DNA of 64,000 nt from Saccharopolyspora shandongensis (GCF_900106995.1 NZ_FNOK01000015.1:104561-168560), one strand, 5' to 3'; shown: positions 26,023-35,424, counted from the first letter of the stretch. Translations and numbers: made by a program. The notes: generated by a model from the letters alone, not told the origin.

Positions 26023-28533
26023 TTACTCGGGGCAGGTGGGGGACGGCTCCGAGGTTCTGCCGCAGTGCATCACGGGTTCGGGCGCCCGCCCGCTCTTGCC
26101 CTCCACTCGCATCACCGAGATCGCCTTCCGCACCGGGACCTGCCCGGTCGGCGAGCCGAAGTCGATGGGACCGCTGATCGCGCGGATGCCCTCGGGGTTC
26201 TCGCTGAGCCGGGCGATCCCGTACCAGACGGCCAGGCCGTTCAACGGCGTTGTCCCGACATCGGCCTGCCCTTCGGTGACCTTCTGCACCGCCTGCCGGA
26301 CGAGGTGCACGGCGTCGAAGGCCAGCATCGCCCGGCCTTCCAGCCCGTCGTCGCCCGGTAGCACGCGCCTCCCGGTGAAGTCGATGTAGTCGAGCTGGAT
26401 TCCCGCCCGCAGCTCCCGGTCGAGCAGGAACTTCGTCGCGTCGTCACCGGCCATCAGCTTCGGCATGTTGGCGTCGCCGACGCACCGGTCCTGCACCGTG
26501 CTCAGGTAGTTGCTGAAGTCGTCCGCCCGCGCCGTGTACAGGGCCAGCGAATCGGGACCGCACTGCACGGCGTCCGACGGGATGCCGTGCTGGGTGTTCT
26601 GGAGCTCGGCCGAGCCTCCCAGCTGGTCGTCGACGTCGAGCGCGAGGTTCCTGCTGTAGGTGTCGGTCTCGTCGTAGAAGACGGTGACGTTCTTGCTGCC
26701 CAGGTCGCGCACGTGCTGCGCGATGACCTCGGATTCCCAGTGGTTCGTCGGCCCCACCTGGTGGTAGAGCCTGCTGAGGCCGGGGAAGCTGTCGGCCGAG
26801 GTCACCGTGCCGACCATGGCCAGCCCGTTGCTGCCCAGCACGGTGATCGCGTCGCCGGTCTCCCGCCAGCTGCCGCCCAGCCCGACGACCGCCACCACCG
26901 GTGCTTCCCGCTGGCGCTCGGTGAAGTCGACGATGTGCTCGGCGACGGCCTCGCCGTGCTTCATCTTGGCGCCGCCGTTGGCGAGCACGATCCGGATCGC
27001 GACGCGGTCGTTGACCCGCGCGCTGCGCTGGGCCTCGGCCAGCCCCTCCAGTTCCGCCGCGACGCCGTCCAGCGTCGACGAGTCGGGGTCCCGGCCGGTG
27101 AGGGTGCTGAAGTAGACGATCGAGAAGTACGCGACCTGCTTGCCGTCCGCCAGCGACCGCTGGTGCAGGTCCGCGGACTCGGCGTTCTGCTGGTTGATCC
27201 GGTCCTGCGCGGCGATGAGCCGATCGCGCAGGAGCGGCTCCGAGATGTCGGCGGAGAAGCGGTGCTCCGAGTCGGCGATCCCGACGCACTCGCCGCCGGT
27301 CGACCACAGCGCCGTGTTGGTCCACGGCCACCAGCTCCGGCCGCAGTGCCCGTAGTACTGCTGCAGGTAGACGCCGCCGCCCCCGAGCACCAGCAGGATG
27401 ACCAGCAGGATCGGGATGCGGCGCAGCAGCTTGGAGCGCTTCAGCGGCAGGGTCGTCTGGCCCAGCGAAACGCCCGGCTCGTCCTCCGTCGACGGCGGTT
27501 CGTCGGCCACCCGCAGCGTCACGTACCAGGCGGTGTTCGAGCGCTTGCGCCGCGCTTCCTGCAGCGTCTCCGGCCAGCTTTCGAGGGTGACCGGCGCGCT
27601 CGGCGTTTCGCTGTCCTGCAACGGTTCCGGGCCGCTGCCGATCACCAGCAGCGGATCCGGGACACCGGTCTCGTTGCGCACGTCGTTGATGAGCCGGACC
27701 AGCACCTTGCCGACGGTGTCCTCGCCGAGGTTGCGCAGCAGCATCACCGGGTAGCAGTCCTTCGGCACCCACTGCCAGCGCCACAGCCGCCGCGCGTAGG
27801 AATCGGCGAGGTCCGCCAGGAACGCGTGGACCAGGAGTTTCCGCACCTGTTCGGCGTTCTCCCAGCGCGACGGCGTGGTGATCAGGCGCTGCGCGAAGCT
27901 CGGGAAGTCCGCCGATTCGCCCGGCGACAGGTAGCGCTGCCGCATGAACCAGCGGGCGGCGCGGCCCCGGCGCACCCACCACGCGTAGTAGATCGGGAAG
28001 AACGTCAGCGACAGCACGAAGAGGTACCACGGCAGGCTCTGGGCGGCCGACTCCCACAGCGCGGCCTCCTGCTGGGGCTGGCCGCGCCGGGGCCGGCGGC
28101 TGCGGAGGTATTCGCGCAGCAGCTGGCGGGTGTGCGAGTGCGGGGCCTGGGCCAGGTTCGTCGGCGGCAGGTTCTTCTTCAGCAGCCAGCTCAGCAGCGC
28201 GTACCGGCGGAAGCGCAGCCGGCCGATCCGCGGCCACGAGTCGGCGTCGCGCAGCCCCTGGGCCGCGTGGTCCAGCAGCTTCCGGATCTGCACCGACTTC
28301 TGCCGCGGCGTCTCGGCGGGCGTACCGCCGACGTCGAGCACCGCGTGCGGCACGATGGTGCCGAGGTGGTCGGAGAGCTGGTCGACGAGCCGGCCGGAGG
28401 CGTTCTCGCGCAGCAGGTGGATGATCGGCTGGTCCGGGAGCTTCTCCACGCGGCGTCGCCGGACCCATCGTCGCCCGAGGCGGGACGGCAGCCGGGAGAC
28501 CGGGACTCCCTGGCTCACAGGTGTTTCCGTCAT
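26023..28533 (-). CDS. Membrane receptor: degenerate STAND-like NTPase domain + TM + type 1 periplasmic-binding domain
   Basis: 836 residues. Residues ~30-330 are laid out like the actinobacterial STAND NTPases (PIIHLLRENASGRLVDQL, then IVPHAVLDVGG, and later YPVMLLRNLGED), but the P-loop lysine is absent and the Walker B acid is replaced, so ATP hydrolysis is unlikely. A first hydrophobic helix lies about 168-188 and a second (IPILLVILLVLGGGGVYL) about 373-390. The rest (~395-836) is a Leu/Ile/Val-type binding fold (VVAVVGLGGSWRETGDAI, NVTVFYDETDTYSRNLA, AMLAFDAVHLVRQAV). ATG 28533 has GGAGGTGAGG upstream. No transporter genes are linked, so a sensor is more likely than uptake. Confidence 0.7.
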   Translation of the reverse strand: MTETPVSQGVPVSRLPSRLGRRWVRRRRVEKLPDQPIIHLLRENASGRLVDQLSDHLGTIVPHAVLDVGGTPAETPRQKSVQIRKLLDHAAQGLRDADSWPRIGRLRFRRYALLSWLLKKNLPPTNLAQAPHSHTRQLLREYLRSRRPRRGQPQQEAALWESAAQSLPWYLFVLSLTFFPIYYAWWVRRGRAARWFMRQRYLSPGESADFPSFAQRLITTPSRWENAEQVRKLLVHAFLADLADSYARRLWRWQWVPKDCYPVMLLRNLGEDTVGKVLVRLINDVRNETGVPDPLLVIGSGPEPLQDSETPSAPVTLESWPETLQEARRKRSNTAWYVTLRVADEPPSTEDEPGVSLGQTTLPLKRSKLLRRIPILLVILLVLGGGGVYLQQYYGHCGRSWWPWTNTALWSTGGECVGIADSEHRFSADISEPLLRDRLIAAQDRINQQNAESADLHQRSLADGKQVAYFSIVYFSTLTGRDPDSSTLDGVAAELEGLAEAQRSARVNDRVAIRIVLANGGAKMKHGEAVAEHIVDFTERQREAPVVAVVGLGGSWRETGDAITVLGSNGLAMVGTVTSADSFPGLSRLYHQVGPTNHWESEVIAQHVRDLGSKNVTVFYDETDTYSRNLALDVDDQLGGSAELQNTQHGIPSDAVQCGPDSLALYTARADDFSNYLSTVQDRCVGDANMPKLMAGDDATKFLLDRELRAGIQLDYIDFTGRRVLPGDDGLEGRAMLAFDAVHLVRQAVQKVTEGQADVGTTPLNGLAVWYGIARLSENPEGIRAISGPIDFGSPTGQVPVRKAISVMRVEGKSGRAPEPVMHCGRTSEPSPTCPE

Positions 28534-28623
28534 CCTCACCTCCGGTGACCGGTAGATCATTCAACGTGACGTTACCGGTGGCCGAGGCGAATCCGAACGG
28601 ATTTCAGGGTTTTCTCGCCGGGT

Positions 28624-30102
28624 TCACCGCGGCCGGCCGGGCACGCCGGGGCGGGTCTGCCAGGGGAGCGGGCCGCCGAGCGGGCGGTATTCGACGCCGT
28701 AGGCGTCCAGGCGGGGCAGGTGGTGGTCGACGAGGCGGCGCCGGAAGTCGGCGAAGTCCCGGTCGCGGCTCCAGGCGACCTCGGCGAACGCGGTCAGCCG
28801 CGGGAAGGTGGCGTAGTCGACGCGGCGCGGGGTGTCCAGGTGCTCGGTCCAGACCTGCGCCTGCAAGCCGAGCGCGCGCTCGGTCAGCGGTTCGTAGGCG
28901 TACACGTCCTCGAGGGTGGTGTTGAAGCCGACCGGGATGGGCTCGTCGGGGTGGTCGGACTGCCGGTGGTCGAAGTAGAGGTGGTGTTCCGGGCACAGCA
29001 CCACGTCGTGGCCGCGCTCGGCGGCGCGCAGCGCGGTCCGCTCGTCGCGCCAGGTCGCGATGATGGTCTGCGGCGGCAGCGGGTCGACCGCGTCCAGGAT
29101 CTCGTCCCAGCCCGATGCCCGGCGCCCCTGGGCGTGGATGTGCTCGACGAGCGAGCGCAAGAAGGGGCCGTGCGCCGGCGTCGCACCCGGGACCTCGTCG
29201 CCGCCGATGCAGATCACCGGCGACGGGAAGACCTCCATCAGGTGGTCCAGGACGGCGCGGTAGAAGTCCAGCGTGGCCGGGTCGGTGTTGAGGATTTCGT
29301 CGCTGACGCCCCAGGATTCCCAGACGCGCGGCCGCTGCCCGGTGCCCAGTTCCGGGTAGGCGGCGATCGCGGCCTGGCTGTGGCCGGGCACGTCGATCTC
29401 CGGGACGACAGTGATGTGGTGCCGGGCGGCGTGGGCGACGATCTCCCGCAGGTCGTCGCTGGTGTAGAAGCCGCCGTGCGGGCGCTCGTCGAACTCGGGC
29501 TGCTCGCCGCGGCCGACCATCGAGCGCCGCCGCCAGGCGCCGACGCGGGTCAGGTTCGGGAACCGCGGCACCTCGACGCGCCAGCCCTGGTCGTCGGTCA
29601 GGTGCAGGTGCAGGACGTTGAGCTTGTGCATGGCCAGCAGCTCGACGAACCGGAGGACTTCGCGTTTGGGCAGGAAGTGCCGGGCCACGTCCAGGTGGCA
29701 GCCGCGCCAGGCGAATCGCGGCCGGTCCTCGACCCGGCCGCACGGCAGCAAGCACCGTCCATAGTGGATCAGCGCGCTCCGGTACGCGGCCGGGCCGAGC
29801 AGCTGCCGCAGGGTCTGCGCGGCGTGGTGCGCGCCGGCCGCGTCGTGCGCGACGACTTCCACGCCGTCCGGCCGGATTTCCGCGCGGTAGCCGCCGGGCG
29901 CGGACTCGGTCGGGTCGATGCGGAACTCGATCGTCGGCCGCGCCGCGTCCGGCAGCGGCAGCCCGGTGGCGGCGCCGACGTGCCGCCGGAACCAGTCGGC
30001 CGTGGTGGGTTCGCCGCCCACCGTGGTGTCCTGGTCCAGCTCGAACACCCCCGCGGCCGGTGCCACCAGCGTGGGCTTCGGTACCAGCGAGTCCCAGCTC
30101 AT
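28624..30102 (-). CDS. Beta-N-acetylhexosaminidase, GH20
   Basis: Hydrolyses terminal N-acetyl-glucosamine/galactosamine from chito-oligosaccharides by substrate-assisted catalysis. 492 residues. An N-terminal GH20b-like domain precedes the barrel, with FAWRGCHLDVARHFLPK, HLTDDQGWRVEVPRFPNL, PEIDVPGHSQAAI and the catalytic Asp-Glu in ICIGGDEVPGATPAHG. No signal peptide is visible, so it acts inside the cell on imported sugars. ATG 30102 overlaps the permease stop (ATGA). Position as fourth gene matches dasD of the Streptomyces das operon, without proof of orthology. Confidence 0.93.
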   Translation of the reverse strand: MSWDSLVPKPTLVAPAAGVFELDQDTTVGGEPTTADWFRRHVGAATGLPLPDAARPTIEFRIDPTESAPGGYRAEIRPDGVEVVAHDAAGAHHAAQTLRQLLGPAAYRSALIHYGRCLLPCGRVEDRPRFAWRGCHLDVARHFLPKREVLRFVELLAMHKLNVLHLHLTDDQGWRVEVPRFPNLTRVGAWRRRSMVGRGEQPEFDERPHGGFYTSDDLREIVAHAARHHITVVPEIDVPGHSQAAIAAYPELGTGQRPRVWESWGVSDEILNTDPATLDFYRAVLDHLMEVFPSPVICIGGDEVPGATPAHGPFLRSLVEHIHAQGRRASGWDEILDAVDPLPPQTIIATWRDERTALRAAERGHDVVLCPEHHLYFDHRQSDHPDEPIPVGFNTTLEDVYAYEPLTERALGLQAQVWTEHLDTPRRVDYATFPRLTAFAEVAWSRDRDFADFRRRLVDHHLPRLDAYGVEYRPLGGPLPWQTRPGVPGRPR

Positions 30103-30950
30103 CCCTTCACCGCCCCGGCCAGCCCGGACACCAGGCGGCGCTGCACCACCACGAAGAAGATGAGCACCGGAATCGTCATCAGCGTTGAACCGGCCATGAT
30201 CGCGCCCCAATCGTTGCCCTCAGGGGTGAAGAACACCAGGATCGCCATCGGCAGCGTCTGGTTCTCCGACGCCGAGATGATGAACGTCTTGGCGAACAGG
30301 AAGTCGTTCCAGGCGTGGATGAACGAAAGCACACTGGTGGCCACCAAACCCGGTGCCACCAGCGGGAAGAGCACCTGCCAGACGAACCGGGTGCGGCTCG
30401 CGCCGTCCAGCACCGCGGCCTCCTCCAGCTCGGCCGGGACGGCCGCGACGAACCCGCGCAGCATCCAGATCGCCAGCGGCAGGCTGAACGCCAGGTGCAC
30501 CAGCACCAGCGAACCGAGGTGGTTGAGCCCGAACGCCGGCGCGACCGAACCCACCTCGCGCATCAGGAAGAACAGCGGGATTGTCAGCGCCTCCACCGGA
30601 ACCATCTGCGCCACCAGCAGCATCAGCAGCAGCACGGTGCGGCCGCGGAAGCGGAACCTGGTGAGCGCGACGGCGGCGAGGAACGACATCAGCAGCGAGA
30701 CCAGCACGACCGCGCCGGCCACCAGCAGGCTGTTCACGAAGTACCCGCCAAGTCCGTCCACTGTGAACACGCGGCGGAAGCTGTCCAGGGTGGGGGTGAA
30801 GGTCCACGGCCGGGGATCGGTCGAGAGCAGCTCGCCCTCCGGCTTGAAGGCCGAGAGCACCATCCAGTACAGCGGGAACGCCACCACGACCGCGATCAGC
30901 ACCGCGACCGAGTTGGCGGCGAGCAGCCGGGGCTTGCGCAGCGCACTCAT
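30099..30950 (-). CDS. ABC sugar permease, MalG/DasC type
   Basis: 283 residues, six helices. Membrane subunit of a carbohydrate ABC importer; the EAA loop that binds the ATPase is seen as AAVPAELEEAAVLDGASRTR. N-terminus VLIAVVVAFPLYWMVLSAFKP is typical of MalG-type proteins. ATG 30950 overlaps the stop of the preceding permease, and the stop overlaps the GH20 start. The operon lacks an ATPase; in related actinomycetes a shared MsiK-like ATPase energises such systems. Confidence 0.92.
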   Translation of the reverse strand: MSALRKPRLLAANSVAVLIAVVVAFPLYWMVLSAFKPEGELLSTDPRPWTFTPTLDSFRRVFTVDGLGGYFVNSLLVAGAVVLVSLLMSFLAAVALTRFRFRGRTVLLLMLLVAQMVPVEALTIPLFFLMREVGSVAPAFGLNHLGSLVLVHLAFSLPLAIWMLRGFVAAVPAELEEAAVLDGASRTRFVWQVLFPLVAPGLVATSVLSFIHAWNDFLFAKTFIISASENQTLPMAILVFFTPEGNDWGAIMAGSTLMTIPVLIFFVVVQRRLVSGLAGAVKG

Positions 30951-31828
30951 ACGTTGGCCTCGTCCTTCCGCTGGGCCCGCAGGTAGGCCAGCGTGATCAA
31001 GATGAGCAGCACGGTCATCACCACGCCGATGGCCGAGCCGAGCCCGTAGTTCGAGCCCGCGAAGGCCGACTGGTACGCGTAGACGTTGAGGACCATGTTC
31101 TGGCCGGCCACGCCGCCGCCGTTGGTCATCACGTAGATCTGGGTGAAGATCTTGAAGTCCCAGATGATCGACTGGATGGTGGCGATGACCAGCACCGGGC
31201 GCAGCATCGGCAGCAGCACGGTGCGCGCGGTGCGCCAGGCCGACGCCCCGTCCAGCGCCGCGGCCTCCACCACCTCGCCCGGAATCCCGGTGAGCCCGGC
31301 GTAGGTGGTGACGAGCACGAACGGGAACGAGCACCAGATCACCTCGGCGGCGACCAGGCCGAAGGCCACGAACTTGTCGTAGGTCCAGGAGAAGCCCGCC
31401 GCGCCGTCGATGCCGACGCCGGTGAGCACCTCGTTGACCAGGCCGAAGTCCTGGTCGAACAGGAACAGCCAGACCGTCGACCCGGCCATCGCCGGGGTGG
31501 CCCAGGCGCCGATGGCGGCCAGGAACAGCAGCAGCCGCGGCAGCGGGCTGATTCTGGTGGCCAGCACCGCGAGCGCGATGCCGACCGCCAGGCTGCCCAC
31601 CACGCAGACCGCGGCGAAGACGCAGGTCTGCACCAGGATCGTCCAGAACTGGTCGTCCCCGAGCAGCGTCAGGTAGTTCTCCGCGCCGAGGAAACTCACC
31701 GGCGCGCCACCGGACGCCTGCGCCTGCCCGTACTCGTACAGGGAGATCTGCACCAGCTGGTAGAGCGGGTAGCCCATCATGCCGATGAGCAGCAGCGCCG
31801 CCGGTGCGAGGTAGAGCAGCGCGGCCAT
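30947..31828 (-). CDS. ABC sugar permease, MalF/DasB type
   Basis: 293 residues, six helices, partner of the permease at 30099-30950. The EAA loop is seen as LTGIPGEVVEAAALDGASAW. The N-terminus (LLYLAPAALLLIGMMGYPLYQ) is typical of MalF-type subunits of group II sugar importers. ATG 31828 overlaps the preceding stop by one base (TGATG order), so translation is coupled through all four genes. Confidence 0.92.
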   Translation of the reverse strand: MAALLYLAPAALLLIGMMGYPLYQLVQISLYEYGQAQASGGAPVSFLGAENYLTLLGDDQFWTILVQTCVFAAVCVVGSLAVGIALAVLATRISPLPRLLLFLAAIGAWATPAMAGSTVWLFLFDQDFGLVNEVLTGVGIDGAAGFSWTYDKFVAFGLVAAEVIWCSFPFVLVTTYAGLTGIPGEVVEAAALDGASAWRTARTVLLPMLRPVLVIATIQSIIWDFKIFTQIYVMTNGGGVAGQNMVLNVYAYQSAFAGSNYGLGSAIGVVMTVLLILITLAYLRAQRKDEANV

Positions 31829-33114
31829 CAGCGACCTTCGAAGACGGTGTTCATCTGCTTGGCCGCGTTGCCGGTCGCCTCGTCGACGCTGGTGCCGGTG
31901 ATGATCTGCTGCACCATCGTCGGCAGCAGGCCCTGCGCGTCGACCTTGGACCAGGTCGCCGAGGTGGGCACGAACCGGGTGCCCGCCTGCAGCGTCGCCA
32001 CGAACGGCGCCACCTTCGGGTCGCCGGCGGCGAGTTCCTGCTGCACGTCGGTGAAGGTCGGCAGGTTGCCCATCGCCGCGTACATCTTGCGCTGGTACTC
32101 CTTGCCCGCGAGCAGCTGCACGAACTCGCGCGCCAGCGTCGCGCGCTTGGACGACTTCATGACGCCGAGCATGTTGCCGCCGGCGAAGGCCGGGGCGACC
32201 GAACCGGCGGTGTTGCCGGGCAGCGGCACGACGGCGTACTTCCCGGCGGCGGCACCGGCGTCGACCGCGGCGCGGTTGAAGTCGCCGCCGATCGTCATCG
32301 CCGCCTTGCCGGAGGCGAACGCCTGCACGGCCTGGCTACCGGTCAGGTCCGCGCACTGCTCGCGCGGGCACGCCCCGCCGCTGATCAGCGACGCGTAGGC
32401 GGCGACGCCCTGGCGGGCGGCGGGCTGATCCACAGTGGACACCCACTTCTCGCCGTCGCGGCGGGCCAGGTCGCCGCCGTTGGCCCAGATGAACGGCATC
32501 AGCGCGTAGTGGTACTTGCCGCCGATGGAGATGCCGTACATGTCGGGGCGGGCGGTGCGGATCCGCTGCGCCGTGTCGGCCAGTTCCGCCAGCGTGCGCG
32601 GCGGCTGCAGGCCCAGTTCGGCGAAGACGTCGGTGCGGTAGTACAACGCGCGGATGCCGGTGTACCAGGGCACGCCGTAGACCTTGCCGTCGACCTTCGC
32701 GGTCTCCAGCACGGACGGGTTCAGGTCACTGGATTCCGGCCACTGGCCGAGGTTTCCGGTGAGATCGGCCAGGCCGCCCGCGGCGACGTACCCGGCCACG
32801 TCGGTGTTGCCGTACTCGGCGACGTCCGGCGCACTGGCCGGGTCGTTGAAGGCGCCGGTGAAGCGCTGCGACCGGGTGTCCACGGGGATGTACTGGACAT
32901 CCACCTGCACGCCTTGGTGTCCAGCTTCGAAGCGGGCGACCACATCGTCCACAGTGGCCTGCTTCGGGCCGCGGTTGGTCTCGTCGAACAGCCAGACCCG
33001 CAGGGTTCCGGTGCGTTCGTCCTCTGTGGGCGCGGACTGCTGGACCTGCGGCGGGCCGCAGGCCGCGAGCAGCGCGCCGACGGCGGCGACGGTGATGACT
33101 TTCCAGGCGCGCAT
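31828..33114 (-). CDS. ABC sugar-binding lipoprotein, DasA/NgcE-like
   Basis: 428-residue extracellular solute-binding protein (SBP_bac_1 type). A type II signal peptide with lipobox LLAAC places the lipidated Cys at residue 19. The fold shows VWLFDETNRGPKQATVDDV at the start and GKAAMTIGGDFNR, and the SATWSKVDAQGLLP region late. With the permeases and hexosaminidase, N-acetylglucosamine or chitobiose is the likely ligand, by context. ATG 33114 follows GGAGAA. The region just upstream has several TTGC/GCAA palindromes. Confidence 0.9.
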   Translation of the reverse strand: MRAWKVITVAAVGALLAACGPPQVQQSAPTEDERTGTLRVWLFDETNRGPKQATVDDVVARFEAGHQGVQVDVQYIPVDTRSQRFTGAFNDPASAPDVAEYGNTDVAGYVAAGGLADLTGNLGQWPESSDLNPSVLETAKVDGKVYGVPWYTGIRALYYRTDVFAELGLQPPRTLAELADTAQRIRTARPDMYGISIGGKYHYALMPFIWANGGDLARRDGEKWVSTVDQPAARQGVAAYASLISGGACPREQCADLTGSQAVQAFASGKAAMTIGGDFNRAAVDAGAAAGKYAVVPLPGNTAGSVAPAFAGGNMLGVMKSSKRATLAREFVQLLAGKEYQRKMYAAMGNLPTFTDVQQELAAGDPKVAPFVATLQAGTRFVPTSATWSKVDAQGLLPTMVQQIITGTSVDEATGNAAKQMNTVFEGR

Positions 33115-33126
33115 GGGGATTCTCCG

Positions 33127-33162
33127 TTGCATCATCTGCAATTGCCGTTTTGCATTGAGCAA
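33127..33162. promoter_or_regulatory. TTGC/GCAA palindrome cluster upstream of the binding-protein gene
   Basis: TTGCA-N5-TGCAA at 33127-33141, GCAATTGC at 33138-33145, and TTGC-N5-GCAA at 33150-33162 overlap within 36 bp, 13 bp upstream of the start. The LacI/GntR-type symmetry suggests operators for the sugar operon; the regulator is unidentified. It does not match the DasR dre motif. Confidence 0.45.
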
Positions 33163-33399
33163 TCGGATCGTAAGGGCCGGTTTCCCCGAAGGCAAGGTCT
33201 GAACCAATCATCGTTCGCCGGGGATCGCGTCGTTGCGCCGCCGCGACCGGTTCGCGATTTGGCCTTTCCCGGTGAAGAACGGGAAAAGCGTTGATTTCAC
33301 AGATCATTTCGACCCGCTGATCCTGCGAGGATGGGGTTCCCGCCGCCGATCCGCGAAATCGCTCGACCTGATTGGGATGCCGACTGTGGAGACGTACGC

Positions 33400-35283
33400 A
33401 TGATCGCCGGGGTGCTCGCCGCCGTCCTCGCGGTGCCGCTGCTGGCGCCTGTCCAACCGGTCGCTGAAGCGAAAACCGCGAAAATCGAGGAATCCTGGGC
33501 CGGACCGCTGCACACCGAAGGGCGCTACATCGTCGACGCGGGCGGGAACCGCTTCAAGCTGAAGGCCGGGAACTGGCACGGCGCCAGCGGAACCTGGAAC
33601 GGCACCGGCGATATCAACGACCCGGCCAACCACCACTCGGGGGAGAACAGCAGCGGCATCCCGCTCGGCCTGGACCGGGCCCCGATGCGCGAAATCGTCG
33701 GCAGCTTCCGGGAACTCGGGATCAACAGCATCCGGCTGCCGTTCTCCACCGACATGATCGACGACCCGGCGACCGTGCCGGACGCAGCGGTGGCCGCGAA
33801 CCCCGAACTGCGCGGCAAGACCCGGCTCCAGGTGTACGACGCGGCGGTTTCGGCGCTCACCGACAGCGGTTTCGCGGTAATCCTGAACAACCACACCAAC
33901 ACGACCCGCTGGTGCTGCGGCCTGGACGGCAACGAGCGCTGGAACAGCAGCCAGGGCGACCAGAAGTGGGAAGAGGGCTGGCTTTTCATGGCCGGTCGCT
34001 ACCGGGACAACCCGCGCGTGGTCGGCGCGGACCTCTACAACGAGGTGCGCCGCGACCTGATGGACGACCCGAATTGGGGGCTCGGGGACAACCACGACTG
34101 GTTCGCGGCGTCCCAGCGCGCGGGGGACCGGATCCTGACCGAGGCCAACCCGAACCTCCTGATCATCGTCGAAGGCATCAACTGGACCGGCATCCCGCTG
34201 GACGGCCTGCCGCACGGGCGACCGACGCTGGAACCGGCGCGCACCCTGTCGCACACATTGGTGGCCTCGGGAAAGCTGGTGTACTCGGCGCACTTCTACG
34301 GCTACACCGGCCCGAACCACACCGGCGCCACCGGCACGGGGGAGACGCACGATCCGCGGTACCGGGACATGGACCGCGACCAGCTCTACGACGTGCTGCG
34401 TCGACAGGCGTTCTTCATCACCGAGGAGGGGCAGCACTTCACCGCGCCGCTGTGGATCAGCGAGTTCGGCGTGGGTGGCCGTGACGAGCAGGACCCGAAG
34501 GAGCGGGCCTGGTTCGGCAACTTCGTGGACTTCCTTGTCGCTAACGACACGGACTTCGCCTACTGGCCGCTGGTCGGCTGGCACGAGAACCGGCAGGGCA
34601 ACGGCTGGGGCCTGGTGCACTGGGACGCCGCGGGCAACCGGATGTTCGTCGACGACGGCGACGACTGGCGCGCGGAAGCCTGGCACCGGCTGGTAAACGC
34701 CGAGGCGGCCCCGGCGAAACCGGCCGACACCTGGCGGATGCTGACCGTGGACCACGGCGACCTCGTGCAGTCGGCCCGGCTGCGGGCCGAACCGGATTGG
34801 GACCCGGGCGCGGGCAAGGCGGCCTGCCCGGACGGTCAGCGCCTGATCGGCTTGAGCCACACGGGTTCCCGCGGGCTGTGCACCGACACCGACACCGGCG
34901 GCGTCGGCGGCTGGGATGCGGGCTACGAGGTGGTTCGCGACGAGCGGCACGTGACCGACGACTGGGCACCGGGCTTCACGAAGTTCCAGTGTCCACCGGA
35001 TTCCTTCGTCGTCGGCTACGCGACCCGAGGAGCGGACCTGTCGTCGACGGTGTGCGGCAAGGTCGCGAACCGGCTCGGAACGACCGGGAGCGCGGTCTGG
35101 TTCGACAGGTCGGACACCCGCCCGCCGGAGGCCCGCGGCGGAGACTTCGCCACGGGCCACTACAAGGGGCAGTGCGCGGACGGCGAGTACGTCGCCGGAG
35201 TCGCTTTCAGCGCCCGAGCGGGCTCCCTGGCGAAGGAACCCGACGCCCTCCTCTGCCGCCCCTGGAGCTCCGACCAGCGGTGA
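33400..35283 (+). CDS. Secreted GH5-family glycoside hydrolase with extra C-terminal domain
   Basis: 627 residues. Sec signal peptide (MIAGVLAAVLAVPLLAPVQP, cleaved near AEA) and a GH5 (cellulase-type) barrel with acid/base Glu in ADLYNEVRR, the HFYGYTGPN segment, and nucleophile Glu in PLWISEFGVGG. After about residue 430 comes a ~190-residue region with regularly spaced Cys pairs (ACPDGQRLIGLSHTGSRGLC, FQCPPDSFVVGYATRG, GQCADGEYVAGVAF), probably a disulphide-rich binding or adhesion module that I cannot name. ATG 33400 has GGAGA about 8 nt upstream. Likely substrate is plant or fungal beta-glucan; not proven. Confidence 0.85.
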   Translation: MIAGVLAAVLAVPLLAPVQPVAEAKTAKIEESWAGPLHTEGRYIVDAGGNRFKLKAGNWHGASGTWNGTGDINDPANHHSGENSSGIPLGLDRAPMREIVGSFRELGINSIRLPFSTDMIDDPATVPDAAVAANPELRGKTRLQVYDAAVSALTDSGFAVILNNHTNTTRWCCGLDGNERWNSSQGDQKWEEGWLFMAGRYRDNPRVVGADLYNEVRRDLMDDPNWGLGDNHDWFAASQRAGDRILTEANPNLLIIVEGINWTGIPLDGLPHGRPTLEPARTLSHTLVASGKLVYSAHFYGYTGPNHTGATGTGETHDPRYRDMDRDQLYDVLRRQAFFITEEGQHFTAPLWISEFGVGGRDEQDPKERAWFGNFVDFLVANDTDFAYWPLVGWHENRQGNGWGLVHWDAAGNRMFVDDGDDWRAEAWHRLVNAEAAPAKPADTWRMLTVDHGDLVQSARLRAEPDWDPGAGKAACPDGQRLIGLSHTGSRGLCTDTDTGGVGGWDAGYEVVRDERHVTDDWAPGFTKFQCPPDSFVVGYATRGADLSSTVCGKVANRLGTTGSAVWFDRSDTRPPEARGGDFATGHYKGQCADGEYVAGVAFSARAGSLAKEPDALLCRPWSSDQR

Positions 35284-35290
35284 TCCCGCG

Positions 35291-35419
35291 TCAGCCCGCG
35301 GGTTCCAGGTCGGCCGGGAGGAGTTGTTCGGTGAGCAGGCGGCGAACCCCGGCCGTCCGGTCGGTCGCGTCGAGCCACGAGTCCAGGAGCCGCCAGCCGT
35401 GGAAGTACCCCAGCACGTA
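35291..35419 (-). pseudogene. C-terminal fragment of an unrecognised protein
   Basis: Reading the minus strand, about 43 codons end at a TGA (35293-35291) and give YVLGYFHGWRLLDSWLDATD followed by RLLTEQLLPADLEPAG, with protein-like composition and no start. Its upstream end runs straight into the truncated TetR gene. I cannot name the family; it looks like the tail of a deleted gene. Confidence 0.35.
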
Positions 35420-35424
35420 CAGCG

